Shown: piece after piece, positions 1 to 11,974 of the stretch
How positions within the stretch are numbered: position 1 is the stretch's first letter
Layout of the letters: the number at the start of each line of letters is the position of its first letter
Assembly: GCA_037957365.1 (NCBI GenBank)
Contig: JARHVA010005358.1
Location: 214,501-278,500, forward strand
DNA from: Torreya grandis
Taxonomy: Eukaryota; Streptophyta; Pinopsida; Cupressales; Taxaceae
DNA length: 64,000 nucleotides
Reading direction: 5' to 3'
Notes under the pieces: generated by a model
What the model was told of the DNA's origin: nothing
The model's input: the letters and a program-made list of their open reading frames with translations, nothing else
The model's database searches: none
Program-made: the position numbers and the translations under genes

Positions 1-2530
1 AAAGTTTTTTTAATAGTTTTATTTAATGTTAGGTAGTTTTTGGGTATTATGTGTTGTTAGTAATTTGAAAATCAGTTAAAACCTATCTAATAAATAGGTC
101 GTAATTATTTTTTCAAGATATGGGTTTCTCAAAACATTAATGGGTTTAAAAGTGTTTGTGTTATAAAAAGCTTGTATAAATCTAAGCCAAACCCATAGCA
201 TATTTAGGATAAATTGAAAAATAAAAGCTAAACCCATAACATATTTTAGGATAAATTGAAAAATAAAACATGGTTTTGGGTAGTTAGGGAAAAGCCATAA
301 AATCTAATTTATTTTTCATGGGGATCTTTGATAATAATAGGTAGCAGTCTTTGTTGATTAAAGAGTAGGTTTCAAAATACTGTTTCAAAATATTTTCAAT
401 AAAGATTCATCAAGTTAATAGTGTCAAAGTTTGAGATCCTTTTAGTTGTCATTAGTTAGTCAAAATAAAGCACAATTTTTTAAAATAAAAAACATCATCG
501 AACTCAAATTAGCATCCCTTATAAATGATGCATTATTGATCAACTTTGACATATTTTAGAATGAATATGTTTATTAAATGGGTGGGTTACAACATGTATC
601 TTAACTTAATTGGTTGAGCAAGCTGGAGGTCAAGACAACAAAGGTATCAGCTCCCATCAACAAACTCAATCTCACCAATAATTATGGGGTCCCACAATAC
701 AATAGTGGCAAACAAAAATTTATACACTAGAAAGAATAATTTTAGGGGTGATCTCTAGTGGCATTTGTTGTCACCTATATTTTTTGTCATCAAAGAGTAG
801 AGGGGAAGGACAATAGCTAAAAATGTGAGTTTGAGGACCCATTACTCAATTTTTATATTCATCTTATATTATAGGTGGTGTTCTATATATTTTATTACTG
901 AGAATACTAACACATGCTAAAGTTAAATAAATTTATGTGGTTGAATTAGTTCCCTTTTCCATTCTTGATGTACTTGATGGAGAGCTCATGTATCTCTACA
1001 TGGAATGTAGGGTGAATAGATGTGTGATTTTGTGTGTAGTTTTCTAATTTCCCATAACTGGATTATGTTGATGACTTCACATCCATGAGTGGTTGATGAG
1101 AGGTTGATGGGTTCTCTCTCTACCTTCATTTAGTTATGTAGATACATATTTTGATATTCATAGTAAGGTGTGATTGTAGGTAATTTATATTATTACTCAC
1201 ATTTGTTTATGAGAAAATACATTAGCTAAGAAAATATATTTATGAGTTATAATTAAGTGATAATTAGAATAATAAAGTTGTATGTGATAGAATTTGAGAA
1301 ATATTTTAGGAGAGATAAAATAGGGTTGTTTAAGTGATTCAATAGATTATGAATTTGTGTTTGACAATATTTCACTCCATACTTGTAGAGTTTCATTAAT
1401 ATTTAAATATTTAATGTTTTTATTGAATAATAATCGAGCTTATTTTGTGCAATCTTTATTAGAAATATTAATAACTTGGTCTATGCAATTAAGTATCAAC
1501 AAATGAAACTAGCCAATATAGTTATAGTAAAAAAAGTTAAGACTAATATAATAAAATATCAATTGGAATGGGAAGATACACTCAAATTAATGACCAAGGA
1601 AAGAAAATATAGACCACATGTATGATAGAATATGAATGTGAAATTATTGAGAAGTGGAGTGGCAAGACCATGGTATAGGCTATCATAGATCATGAAGTCA
1701 TTCTATATTCTCTATCCCTTCTCATTTTCATGATTCTTTCCATCAAGGGGTCATGGAAGGTGGATTATCTAAGTTTGCATCTTTAGGAAGAGATGGTCAG
1801 GTGAAGTTTTTCATGTTGACACTTGCCCTCCCCCTCAATTGACAAACTAAATAAGTTGAGGATGAAGATAAATAAGAAGAGGATTGGGAACCCATACCTA
1901 ATGTGTTGCACCCTCATGGTGGTGGATGGATAGATAAGCCTAAAATTTCTATCTCCTTTACTTCCTTCTATGAGGATGAGTGCCCTTTTGGATTACTATT
2001 TTACATGTTATTATTGTGATGTGGATTTCATTATGACGTAATTTTGTACTTATGATTTTGTTGGCTTTGGGTTGTGACACTTATTTTTGTATTGAATTTT
2101 ACCTCTGTTTGGTTATAGTTGTGAATTCGCTAGGGTATGATTTCATGCTGCCTATTTTTTGATTGAGCAGGTATTATGTTTTTATTTATTTTAATGTAAA
2201 AATAGTACATGTTTCAATCCCCAAAAAAGTAAATATTATAAGTCATACTAGTTTAAATTGTTTATATTTATTTAAAAACATAACTCCATATATGTAACAT
2301 TATTTTTATGTTAATAGAGGTCATGTTAAAAGGGTAATTTTTTTTATGGTTGTATGACCACATTTATGTTCTTCATATTTAAAATGCATTATATTTTGGT
2401 AGACTATATTGTATACCAAATCTTCTCACCAAGTTTACCTAAAATTATCCCCAAAAATATCTTAGAACTATCAAAAACATTCGTTTATGTTAATTAGTAT
2501 TCAACTATACATTTATTATGGTGAATAAAA
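1..2530. repeat. Dispersed repeat family R, copy A proximal part (runs off the left window edge)
   Basis: This stretch recurs in the same order at 15395-17440 (copy B), in part at 18725-20365 (copy C), 10400-11280 (copy D) and 14700-15070 (copy E). Shared landmarks are the phrase gaggacccattactcaatt (near 832, 16230 and 18740), the block around 1540-1640 built on aattaatgaccaagg, and tatgaggatga near 1970. No long reading frame survives in any copy and I recognise no transposon domain. It could be a very long LTR, a leader or a non-autonomous element. Copies differ by many substitutions and small indels, so the family is old. Confidence 0.75.
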
Positions 2531-2651
2531 GTTGACCTTATCACAAAAAATAAATAAATAAATAAAAACATTGACTTTACTTAAATATCTTCGCTTGACA
2601 CTTTATTCTTGTTCTTATTATTTTTATAACATTAATTATTAGAATATAAAT

Positions 2652-2821
2652 ATAATTAGCATACATATATTACATGAATCTATGTAAAAGACACCGAGAG
2701 GTATAAGTCTTGAGGTGCCTATGTTAAATTGTATTTGTGACATACATGGCATAGGCACCTCGAGAATAATATCTCTTGGTGTATTTTACATATATTTATC
2801 CAAGATATGTATGCTAATTTA
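2652..2821. repeat. Foldback (MITE-like) inverted repeat with about 72-nt arms
   Basis: The left arm (2652-2723) pairs with the right arm (2750-2821) around a 26-nt loop. Matching blocks include ATTAGCATACATAT against its complement at 2808-2819, ATGTAAAA against TTTTACAT, and GAGGTGCCTATG/CATAGGCACCTC at the loop-proximal end. Only scattered mismatches interrupt the pairing. It lies between the two halves of repeat R copy A. A diverged version of the left arm can be seen in copy D at about 11260-11340. No coding capacity. It may be a foldback MITE or a hairpin that belongs to family R. Confidence 0.75.
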
Positions 2822-2839
2822 TTTACCGCAAAAATAACA

Positions 2840-4180
2840 TATATTTCAATCCAAAAATATTATTTTGAAATTATTTTAAGTCATTCTATTCTAGCTTTAT
2901 TATATTTATGTAAAAACCTAACTACATGTATCTAACTTTATTTTTATGTTAATGAAGGTTATGTTAAAAGGGTTAATTTATTATGGTTGTAAGACCATAT
3001 TAATTCTTTTTAATAGTAAAGTAAAATCATCTTTTTGGTATATTATATCATATCCCAAGTAAACTTTTGGGTGGACCATTAAAATTATAAATTATTATGA
3101 TAAATATATGTAGACATTGAATTGTAACCATTAAATGCTTGATAATGTTTGTTCTTGACACATTCACCTTACATAGGTAATTCATCATTATTATAACCCA
3201 CAATCCCTAAGAAAGCCTTAAAATTCTTGTGAGAACATCTTCCAAACATCCCTATTTTATCACCATTAATTTCCTATTCAATAGATACTTAACTTTCACT
3301 CTTGTTTCATAAGCCTCTAGCCTTACAAGACAAGTGCACACTAGGTAGATAAGAGTGCTCTATGCACCTGTCTAGTCGTGAAAATTTGTCTCCCACACTC
3401 TAATGACTATATTTTTGAAATTACATGATTCCTAATAAATATATTGAACATGTTAATAGGCTTGTTATCAAAAACATTTGAAATATTCCCCATAAAGTCA
3501 TGTCAAGGGTCACATTTTAAAACACCTAGAAATCACTTATAATGCATCTCTTTTTCTAATTTAAAAGGATCAATTTTATTATTAAAGATGTTTATTACAG
3601 TTTTTTTAAATTTTACAATCCTTTTCCATGTCTAAATTTGTATTTTATAGGTTGAGGGAATCCCTTCTCAATCATTCTAATAAAATTTGTAATTTTTATT
3701 CATGTGATCTTCTCTAGAGGGACTACTACCATGGCCTAAGTCCCTTTGAGGTATGTAGTCACCACTTAATCAACAAGTGGTTTTATAAGGATACCTAGAC
3801 CACTTCCACTTTACCCATTTTCCCCCATTTTGCATTTGATATCCTTTGGTGTGTTTGTGCAGGATTAGGGTTATGATTTTATAGGTATTTCATGCATCAA
3901 TTCAGGTTCTACACAAAAATAGATCACATATAGATCCAAGCGAATAAACCTATATTTTTATTTCTAGTGCATTGGTTTGATAAGACAATATCATAGTAGT
4001 AAACAATAACGCACTATACTCTTGTTTGCCTATTACAAAATTATCCCAACAGACAATGAGCCACTAGTTTTTTATGAATCGATGTTTGTAGGGCTTTTAA
4101 TACAGTCATAACTTATATAAAGTTAACATAGTCTACGATAAATTAGTTGCAAGAACAATTCTCTAAACTCAACCCTAATT
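2840..4180. repeat. Dispersed repeat family R, copy A distal part
   Basis: Matches 17450-18690 (copy B distal part) throughout, for example aagtgcacactaggtagat at 3332 and 17839 and gttaacatagtct near 4120 and 18636. Its first 160 bases (2840-3000) are a diverged duplicate of 2200-2360 in the proximal part: both carry ttatttttatgttaat followed by gttaaaaggg. That internal duplication explains the deletion seen in copy B. No coding capacity recognised. Confidence 0.7.
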
Positions 4181-5439
4181 TTCTATTTTTGGTAATTAAT
4201 AAATTATGTATATATTTGTATTTTAATATATTTTGACTTATATATGATTTTAGACCATATTTCAATAGTTTACATTTCAAATTAGAGTTAATTTTTTCAT
4301 AATTATTTATAGTGTAAACAAGTGGTGAACCCACTATAGTTTTGCTTGTTATTTTTGGCTTAGATCTTTAGTTTAATTTTGTAAATTTCTAAAATTGAAA
4401 TAATATAGTACTCAACTTTGGATATTATTTGTAACGTAATGATTTAAGTTTTTTGACCTTAGAGTAATCTGACACTGAATTTTTATCTTGTCACCTTCGA
4501 TAGATATAAACATAGAGGCTATTTATTTTGACTTTGGGTTAAATTTTTTAGTTTTCCAATGCAAAATTATTTCACATTTCTTTCACTTTATTCTTAATTT
4601 ATTTTTAATTTTTTTAATAAATTGTGCTCTAACGATTTTATAACTACTTAGATACTATCGTGAAGGGATACATGGCGTTACATTTTTAGACATCGTAGCA
4701 TGAGGGGTATTCCTAATACTCATATCCATAATACATAGCTACACTTGAAATTTATTTTCCATGTGTTTGATGGTATATCATATGTTCTTAGGATCCCTTG
4801 TTTACACCAATAATAAGCCTCTTTTATCTATCTAATTTATGGTGCACCTACGTGGAACATATCACCTAGGGAAGTTACTCTCAAACTATCTTTGAAACTG
4901 AGGTTAGTGGGCTACATGCATGGTTCTAACTCTATATTTAGTTCTTTAAAATATTGGGTCAACACTAATCAATGAATGAACAAGTATATATAAGAGCATA
5001 AAAATCATTCAAACCCTTTCCTAGATTATGGTTTATCCTTGATTTTTTCTTAAATTCTCTTCTTAGATATAACTCTTCTTGATTTATATTGGGTATACAT
5101 AGTAATAATTATATTTATTCATTATATACCACTATAATAAATATTATTACATTGTATAAGTTATTTAATAGGCTCACTAAAATAATGTTTCTATCATATT
5201 TTACATAGTCTTGTTCAAATTACTGTAAAATGATCTTTTCCTTTCATGATGCAATTCAATATGTATATTATTTATTTACACACAATAGTGTTTCCAATAT
5301 TTCATTAGAATAATTTTCCTCAAAAATTAATCTACATTATTATAATGTTCAACTTACTTCTCTTCCATTTTTTATACATACATCTCTTAATGTCCATAGA
5401 TGAGGTAGAGGTCAATGCATACCTTAATCTTCACTAAAT
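4181..5439. other. Unassigned AT-rich spacer
   Basis: No supported gene. The longest frame here, 63 codons on the minus strand at 4143-4334, shows no recognisable domain. The right end (about 5000-5440) could be the gag side of the gypsy remnant that becomes recognisable at 5440, but I could not identify gag motifs. Confidence 0.5.
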
Positions 5440-6514
5440 CAAGTTATTCAACCTAAATCTTTTGATATTTTAGATTAACTAAATATCAATAATGCCAAAA
5501 TTACCTTATTAGAGATTTTACAAATAATGCCAATGTACAAGGATATTTTATATGATGCTTTACTCATAACCCTTCCACCAAATAATGTTTAACTTCCTTG
5601 TGTAGACTTTATCATTATCATCATTTGATGAATTGAGAAAAGCACATCCTTTAAAAAGGAAGCATATCCCTCATTTCATATTATTAATCAATGTCTACCA
5701 TTATATATCCAAGTGTTTGTAAAAAATAAAGAGGTAAAACATGTGCTTGTTGATAATAGATCTGGTTGGAACATTTCTAATATATCCTTCCTAAATTTAG
5801 TAAGAATAACAAACAATGGCCTCACCAATTCAAATATGAATATTTGTGCATTTGAAAGTATCTAACACAAAGTACTTAGGAAAATCACATTGAATGTCAC
5901 TTTAGGCCCATGTAATCTTGTTGTGGTGTGTCAAGTTATGCCTAATGATCTTAATTAACAATTTTTTATTAGGATGACCTTAGATCCATGACATGAATGA
6001 TGTCCCTAAACCACCTTGCATGCATTTATTAAATTTGGTTATCAAGGGTATATATACATGCAACCTTCCTCTTTAGACATACCAATGTCTACTCCAAAAT
6101 TTATGGTCCATTATATTGCACCACATTTAGTTTACTATCATCCTCCTAATAAATATGGTTTTGGGCTTAAATATTTACAAAAATAGAAATACAATATGGG
6201 ATAAGGATTGGGTAAGCATGGTCAAGGTATTATTGATCATATTTTACCTTTTTATCATGAAGGAAAAGGGCATCTTGGGTACAATAATGAGTCTACTCCT
6301 CATAGACATCATTCCACTGAGAAAACACCTACATTTATCTCTACTAACAATGTATTTTTTGAGTTTCATGCCCAAGTAAAACATGCTTCACACATATCAT
6401 TAATATATCTTCAACTCATTGACTTTACTATTTCACCTAAAATTTTAACATTTGATGATATTAGAGTTGTGAATAGGAGCATTAGGTCATGCAAATGTAT
6501 ATGTTTGTGATAGG
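5440..6514 (+). pseudogene. Ty3/gypsy (Tat-like) polyprotein fragment: protease and downstream linker
   Basis: Conceptual translation in shifting frames gives the order typical of plant gypsy polyproteins: a pre-protease segment (KITLLEILQI, about 5500), a retropepsin core (HVLVDNRSGWNIS, about 5738-5778, in place of a canonical D-T/S-G), a later strand TLGPCNLVVVCQVM (about 5900-5945), and then a glycine-rich segment GLGKHGQGII...GHLGY (about 6200-6285) that resembles a G-patch. Stops and frameshifts interrupt the frame several times. It reads in frame up to VYVCD at about 6500 and is then cut by the copia LTR at 6515. The assignment rests on recognising family motifs. Lineage (Tat versus Athila) is less certain than gypsy itself. 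Confidence 0.65.
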
Positions 6515-6916
6515 TGAGATATACACAAACACACAACACATAACTAAAATCTAAATGAAATCAATACAATAATATAGCTTAAAATAAATAGGAGCTAAAA
6601 TACCAATCTTCCATTAATTGAAAAGGCTCATTAAGTGAGATGTATATATAGGAGAGTATTGAGTAACTCCTCCAAAAAATGTGGTCAAAAGACATTTAGA
6701 ATATAATAGTAAATCATCCATAAAAAGTGGTTAACAAACCTAAGACTAGAGGAGTAAATTCAATACATGGAATAACTGGTCAAGAGAGTACTTCCTAGTC
6801 ATCCAATCAAATTGTATACCTAAAAAAGATTTTTGATGAAAGTATGAAAACTCCATGTGAGGTAGGAAAATATCATAATAAATAAATATGGAAAATAATA
6901 AACCCCTACTCTATCA
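6515..6916 (-). mobile_element. Copia-1 3' LTR (about 402 bp)
   Basis: Begins TGAGATATAC and ends CTCTATCA on the plus strand, giving TG...CA termini. It aligns along its whole length with the solo LTR at 37680-38079. On the minus strand it is preceded by a purine-rich tract (complement of 6917-6926, TTTAGAGGGG) directly before TGATAG, which fits a polypurine tract next to a 3' LTR. The internal domain follows to the right in minus orientation. The matching 5' LTR is not found. Confidence 0.75.
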
Positions 6917-7055
6917 CCCCTCTAAACACAACTTAGGTGGGTGGTGTAAATAAAATGGGTCCTGATAATTATGCTTGATGAGGCACCCATACACAAATAA
7001 ATCTCTCATAATGTATATAAAATGAGAAAATCCATAGGAAAAACTTCCCCTGACC

Positions 7056-7166
<111 letters not shown>

Positions 7167-7179
7167 AAAAGGCCCCCAA

Positions 7180-10100
7180 AAAGGATGATGATGAAGTATC
7201 TTAAACCTTAAGAATAGCCTAAACGTGAAGATACATGTTCTCTATGAAAGGTTTGGTGAAGATATTTATTACTTGATCTATCATCTAGAAATAAATCAGA
7301 TCAATGATGTATCCATGAATGATAATTTTTATGAAGTGAATTTGAATCCTAATATATTTGGTCTACGGATGTTGGACTAGATTCTTGCAAATCTCAATAA
7401 TACTCTAGTTATCATAGTATAAGATGGTAGGTCATTTGAAGTAGATAGTGAGATTTATGAGAATACCCTAAATTCAGATGGCCTTAGTAGTATCATTGAC
7501 ATCCCCCCTATACTCTACCTTAGTATAAGATAAACCAATAAAATTTTGATTTTTTCTTGACCAACTAATCAAACCTGAACTAATTCATAAACTATATACC
7601 AAAGTGGACTTGTGATTTTGAATATTACCATCCTAGTCTAAGTTAGTATAGCTAATCAAATTGATGTTAGTGATAACTTTGTATTGAATCTTGAATCTTT
7701 GTGAGCCCTGAATGTAGTGCAATATCCTCTTAGCTACTTTCTAGTGCGGTTCATTGGGTTCTTCCATGAATCTAGATATTAGGATGACTACATATGATAT
7801 CTCAGGTCTAGTATTATTAGCGTAGATGATTATAATTTTTAGAACTGCTATAACTCTTAAACTATTTATGGTTATTGTTTTATAACTTCCCATATCCTAT
7901 GGACCTCTCACCTATTTTTTGTTACATCTCTCATATATATATTCTGCTTTGTTTTATTAATAAATTAGTCAATGTTCAAGTGTTTGATCACATGTATGTG
8001 TCAAGTAGATAAGGCTACCCACAACCTATCAATCCAAGGTATCACTAACCAAAGGTGAAGTACAATCTACCTCAATCTTGACTCCAGAGACAAAGGGAAA
8101 TTGAGAAATTAGATCAAGAGAATATATAGGATGTGCAAGAGTGATCCCTTATTTAGACTGATAAATATGAATCCCAAGGAAGTAATGTAACAAGCCTAAG
8201 TCTATCATGGAAAATCTATCCCTAAGATCTCTTTTCACTACTGTAGTAGATGAAGAAGAGATGCCAATAATCAAAATATCATCAACATGAAAAAGTAGAA
8301 TCAAGAGTGAATCATCCCATCATAAAAGATAGACTTTCATATCTTAATGTCATCTAGTAAATCTTGTTATAACAAGGATGGAATCCATCTTGGTTTAAAA
8401 ATATCGAGGGTCCTATTTGAGACCATAGATAGATTTTTAAAGTCTACATATAAGGGAAGAATCCTAAACAAAGCCTATAGGCTACTCCATGAAAATATCC
8501 TCCTCAAGATTACCACATGAAGAAATACACTCTTCACATCCATCTGATGAACATCCTAATTATTGACCATAGAAATATTAAGTGTGAGTCTAATGAATTT
8601 TATTTTGGTGACTGGTGCAAAGGTATCTATGTAATCTATGTCAAGCACCTGTGAAAAGCCCTTTTCAAGTAAACAAGACGTGAACTTGTCTACTAACCCA
8701 TCTGTTGCATACTTGGTTTATTATATCCATTTACATTGAACCATATCTCTTCCCTTAATAAGAAGTGTAAAGTCCCAAATGTGATTTTTGATTAAGGATT
8801 TATACTCCTCATGAATGGAAAAATCCCACTCAATAATACCCGATACCTCCTGCAAAGTCTATGGATCTAAGGCAGAGGAATATAAATCATGTAGACCACT
8901 CTAAAAATCTAAATGTTTCTTTTTATCTGAAGCATCACTAACCCATGTGCCTATAGTATATAGTGTCTTCCTTGACCAAAGTGGACTTGAAGTGGATGAG
9001 TTAGGTAGAGAATCATTATCCTCTAAAGTGTGGCCAGATGTGGATGGATATTATCCCCATCACTTCTCTCACTATCAAAACTAGAATAATTATCTTCAAC
9101 CTCTAGGATGTACTTAAGCTAACCTGAATCATTTTGAATCAAATCCAAGTGAGTCCAATGAAGTGGGAGAAGTGTTAAGTGTTGAGTCTATGAGACTTTC
9201 TTAAAAGTGAACACTTCTCTTTAATAATAGCTCATGTGTGGTTAGATAATGAAATTGGTACCCCTTGACACCTTCTGGATAATCTACAAAGATCCATGTC
9301 TTACTCTAAGGTTCTATAGCCTTGTGCTCCTTATTTCTATGGTCCATAAATAGAAATCCAAAGATTCTAAAATGCTCAACTATAGGTTTCCTACTATACC
9401 AAGATTTAAAGGTAGTTATGATCTTTAAATATTTTTTGGGAACCCTATTTTAAACTTAGTAATCATAATTTATTGCTTTAGCCCAACACTATGGTGAAAA
9501 TGACTTAAAGTGAATCACAAAATTATCCATATCTTTCAAGGACTTATTCTTACATTCTAAAACTTAATTTTATTAGGGACTGTACATGTGAAACTTTCTA
9601 CTATAAATAAACCTCCTCTATGATGAAAAAATGCTCAAAGATGTTATTGACATATTCTTCCCCATTATCTATTCGAATAACCTTGATGAATTTCTCAGAT
9701 TATTTCTCTACAAGCACTTTGAAGTATCAAACCTTGTCAAAAAATTTAGATTTTTGCCTAATGAAGTGGACCCATGTGTATCTTGAGAAATCGTCAATGA
9801 AGGTAAGGACATACTTATCCTTTGTGAAGGATGGACTAAGAAAGACCCAGATACATCACTAGACACTATACCCAATGCTTATGAAGCCCTCCATGCTTTT
9901 CTTTTCTCAAATATCTCTCTAGGATGCTTCTTAAGGGTGAAACCCTCACAAAGACCCTTAGATAAATATACTCAATATAAGCCTATGACCATATCATTCT
10001 TGTTGAGTTGTTCTATGTAGCACTAGTTGAGGTGGCCAATCCACTCATGCCAAAGTTTATTAACCCCATATGAATGAGTCAGCCATGCATTCAGAGAAGA

Positions 10101-10400
10101 ATCACATAAAAAATGTGAGAAGGTGTGCAACCTAGCTTGGTGATCTTCCTGACCCACTAACATTATAAAATCATTACATAACTCTCTGATTATGACTGAA
10201 TCTAATGTGAGTGATTTGGTACATTGATAAGAAATTAGTTGAAAGTGATAGAACACCTAGAACATTATTAAGTTTTCATACATCCATTTCAACAAACTCT
10301 CTCCCTATAACTTCTATTGAAGTGCCATCACCCAAAGTGATGGAAGACATGTTAAAAGGCTCTAAGGAAGAAAACTCAACTTATGAAGATCCTATTATAG
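7180..10400 (-). pseudogene. Copia-1 pol remnant: GAG-pre-integrase, integrase, reverse transcriptase, RNase H
   Basis: Reading the minus strand from 10256 downward gives Ty1/copia order. GAG-pre-integrase carries LWHEWIGHLN (77-codon frame 10023-10256). The integrase core has VLTFIDDFSRYTWVHF (about 9765-9815). Reverse transcriptase has IDYIDTFAPVTKIKFIRL (about 8590-8645), VHQMDVKSVF (about 8520-8550) and the catalytic FHVDDILI (about 8270-8293). RNase H has a YYDN-like segment and QVINIFTKPF near 7240-7420. Frames shift and stops occur throughout, so no functional polyprotein remains. Gag, protease and the 5' LTR are missing: at about 10400 the element is joined to repeat R. Copia-2 is a close relative. 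Confidence 0.88.
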
Positions 10401-11280
10401 GTTAGTTATGGAATATTTTATTTTGTATCGAGATGGTAAAGAGAAGTTTCCCAGATTGATGCTTACCATATCACCCCTGTCATCAATAAGATAAAGAAGT
10501 TGAGGAATAAAATAATGAGCAAGATCATTGAAAAATTAAACCTAATAAGTCGCACCTTATGGAGATAGATGGAAAAATAACCTTGACAGTTTTCCACTTC
10601 CTCCTCATCCTTCTATGAGGATGATGGTCCTTGTGACTTAGTATGTTACATTGTATTATTGTGTTGTTGATATTAACTGTGATATAATTTTATACTTATA
10701 ATTTTATTGGTTGATTATAATTGTAATTGGACTCAAGGTATGCTTTCATGCCACCTACCTTTTAGTTAGACATGCATTATGTCTTTTTTTTTACTTTTTT
10801 GAAAAGATAATACATATTTCAATAAAAAAAAATTATGTTATACTATTCTAAATTTTTATATTTATGTAAAAACATAATTATGTGTATACTATATTATTTT
10901 TATGTTAATGGAGGTGATGTTAAAAGGGTTATAATTTAATGGTTGTATGACCATATTTGTGATTTTCAACTGTAAAATACATTCATTTTTTAGGGGTAGA
11001 CTATATCATATATCGGATCTTCCTACCAAGTATACTTAAAAGTAGCCCCAAAACTATGTACGGACTATCAAAGACATTTTTGTTGATGTCAATTGGTATT
11101 CAATTATACATTTATTATAGTAACTAAAATTTCATTTTACCATCAACTACCCAAAAAAAATAAAAAAATAGTGTGTCTGCGCATGTGTATTTATCACTTT
11201 GCTTAAATATCTTCTCATAACAATTTTATTTTTATTCTTGCTTTTTGATGTTAAATCTTAGAATATAAAAGTAACTCACA
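10400..11280. repeat. Dispersed repeat family R, copy D
   Basis: Matches copy A from about 1770 onward and copy C from about 19670 onward: ccttctatgaggatgatgg at 10609, tgatgttaaaaggg followed by atggttgtatgaccatattt near 10915-10950, and the segment ending agtagccccaaaa near 11043. It starts abruptly at the end of copia-1, so the junction is a recombination or insertion boundary. The far end carries a diverged version of the foldback arm at 2652. Confidence 0.7.
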
Positions 11281-11549
11281 TATATATCTTACATAAATTT
11301 ATGTATAAATGTTGAGATATATCATTCTGAAGATATCTATATTTGATTAAATTTATAACAAAAATAACAAAAATACTTTAAAAATAATATCTATCAATAT
11401 AATTACATAAACTTATCTAAAATATATATACTACTTTATTTTAATTTGAAAAAAAATACATTTTTTAATCTAAAATTAAAAATAAAGAAATAAAAAATCA
11501 CACTATTATTACTTTAGTATATTTATATGAAAACCTAATTCCATTGAAA
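11281..11549. other. AT-rich spacer upstream of the NIMIN-like gene
   Basis: Very AT-rich, with A-tracts and no supported gene. Composition changes sharply to CpG-containing DNA at about 11550, which I take as the distal edge of the promoter. Confidence 0.5.
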
Positions 11550-11974
11550 GGTAACGTCACATTACTCACTTTTGTACCCGAGGCAAACGCGAGTTTTGCG
11601 CTTCCACGGATTGAGCGTGGATTTTCTTTTTCCAAGACAGGTGGTTGCGTTATATTTTAAAGTGACTCCTACGACTTTAAAATCCTCCACTAATTTTGGC
11701 AAAGTTTTATCTTTCATCTTCTTGCCCAAAAAAGTAATATCACACTACCCGCGTCTGTCTGCGAGATAAACGCGGATTGCGCACGACCGTGCGATCCTTC
11801 CACGTGGATTTTCTTTATCAAAGACTTATGCTTACCTATCGTGTTGTATATCATGAGTTTTGGGCATCGACTTTAAAGATGTGGATAATATGCTTATTTC
11901 TGTGAAGGATTTCTGGTGAGAAAGACCTCGGTATAATCTTGTTTCACCCCTTTCTTTTAAGGACTCTGTGAGCT
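11550..11974 (+). promoter_or_regulatory. Probable promoter and 5' UTR of the NIMIN-like gene
   Basis: Unusually CpG-rich for this window. Visible motifs: ACGTCA at 11554-11559 (TGACGT on the minus strand, the core of as-1/TGA-factor sites); a split dyad CCACG...CGTGG at 11604-11620; a perfect inverted repeat CGCACG-AC-CGTGCG at 11780-11793; and a palindromic G-box CCACGTGG at 11800-11807. Two diverged copies of a roughly 85-bp module, 11556-11638 and 11739-11826, share TCACA-TAC, AAACGCG, TTGCGC, TTCCACG and GTGGATTTTCTTT. A TATA-like TGTATATC lies at about 11845-11852. TGA-type and G-box elements fit salicylic-acid/NPR1-linked regulation, but that is inference. Confidence 0.6.

Noticed and set aside
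6155..6510. Overlapping plus-strand frames of 74 and 100 codons as host genes
   Set aside because: They are open pieces of the frameshifted gypsy polyprotein.
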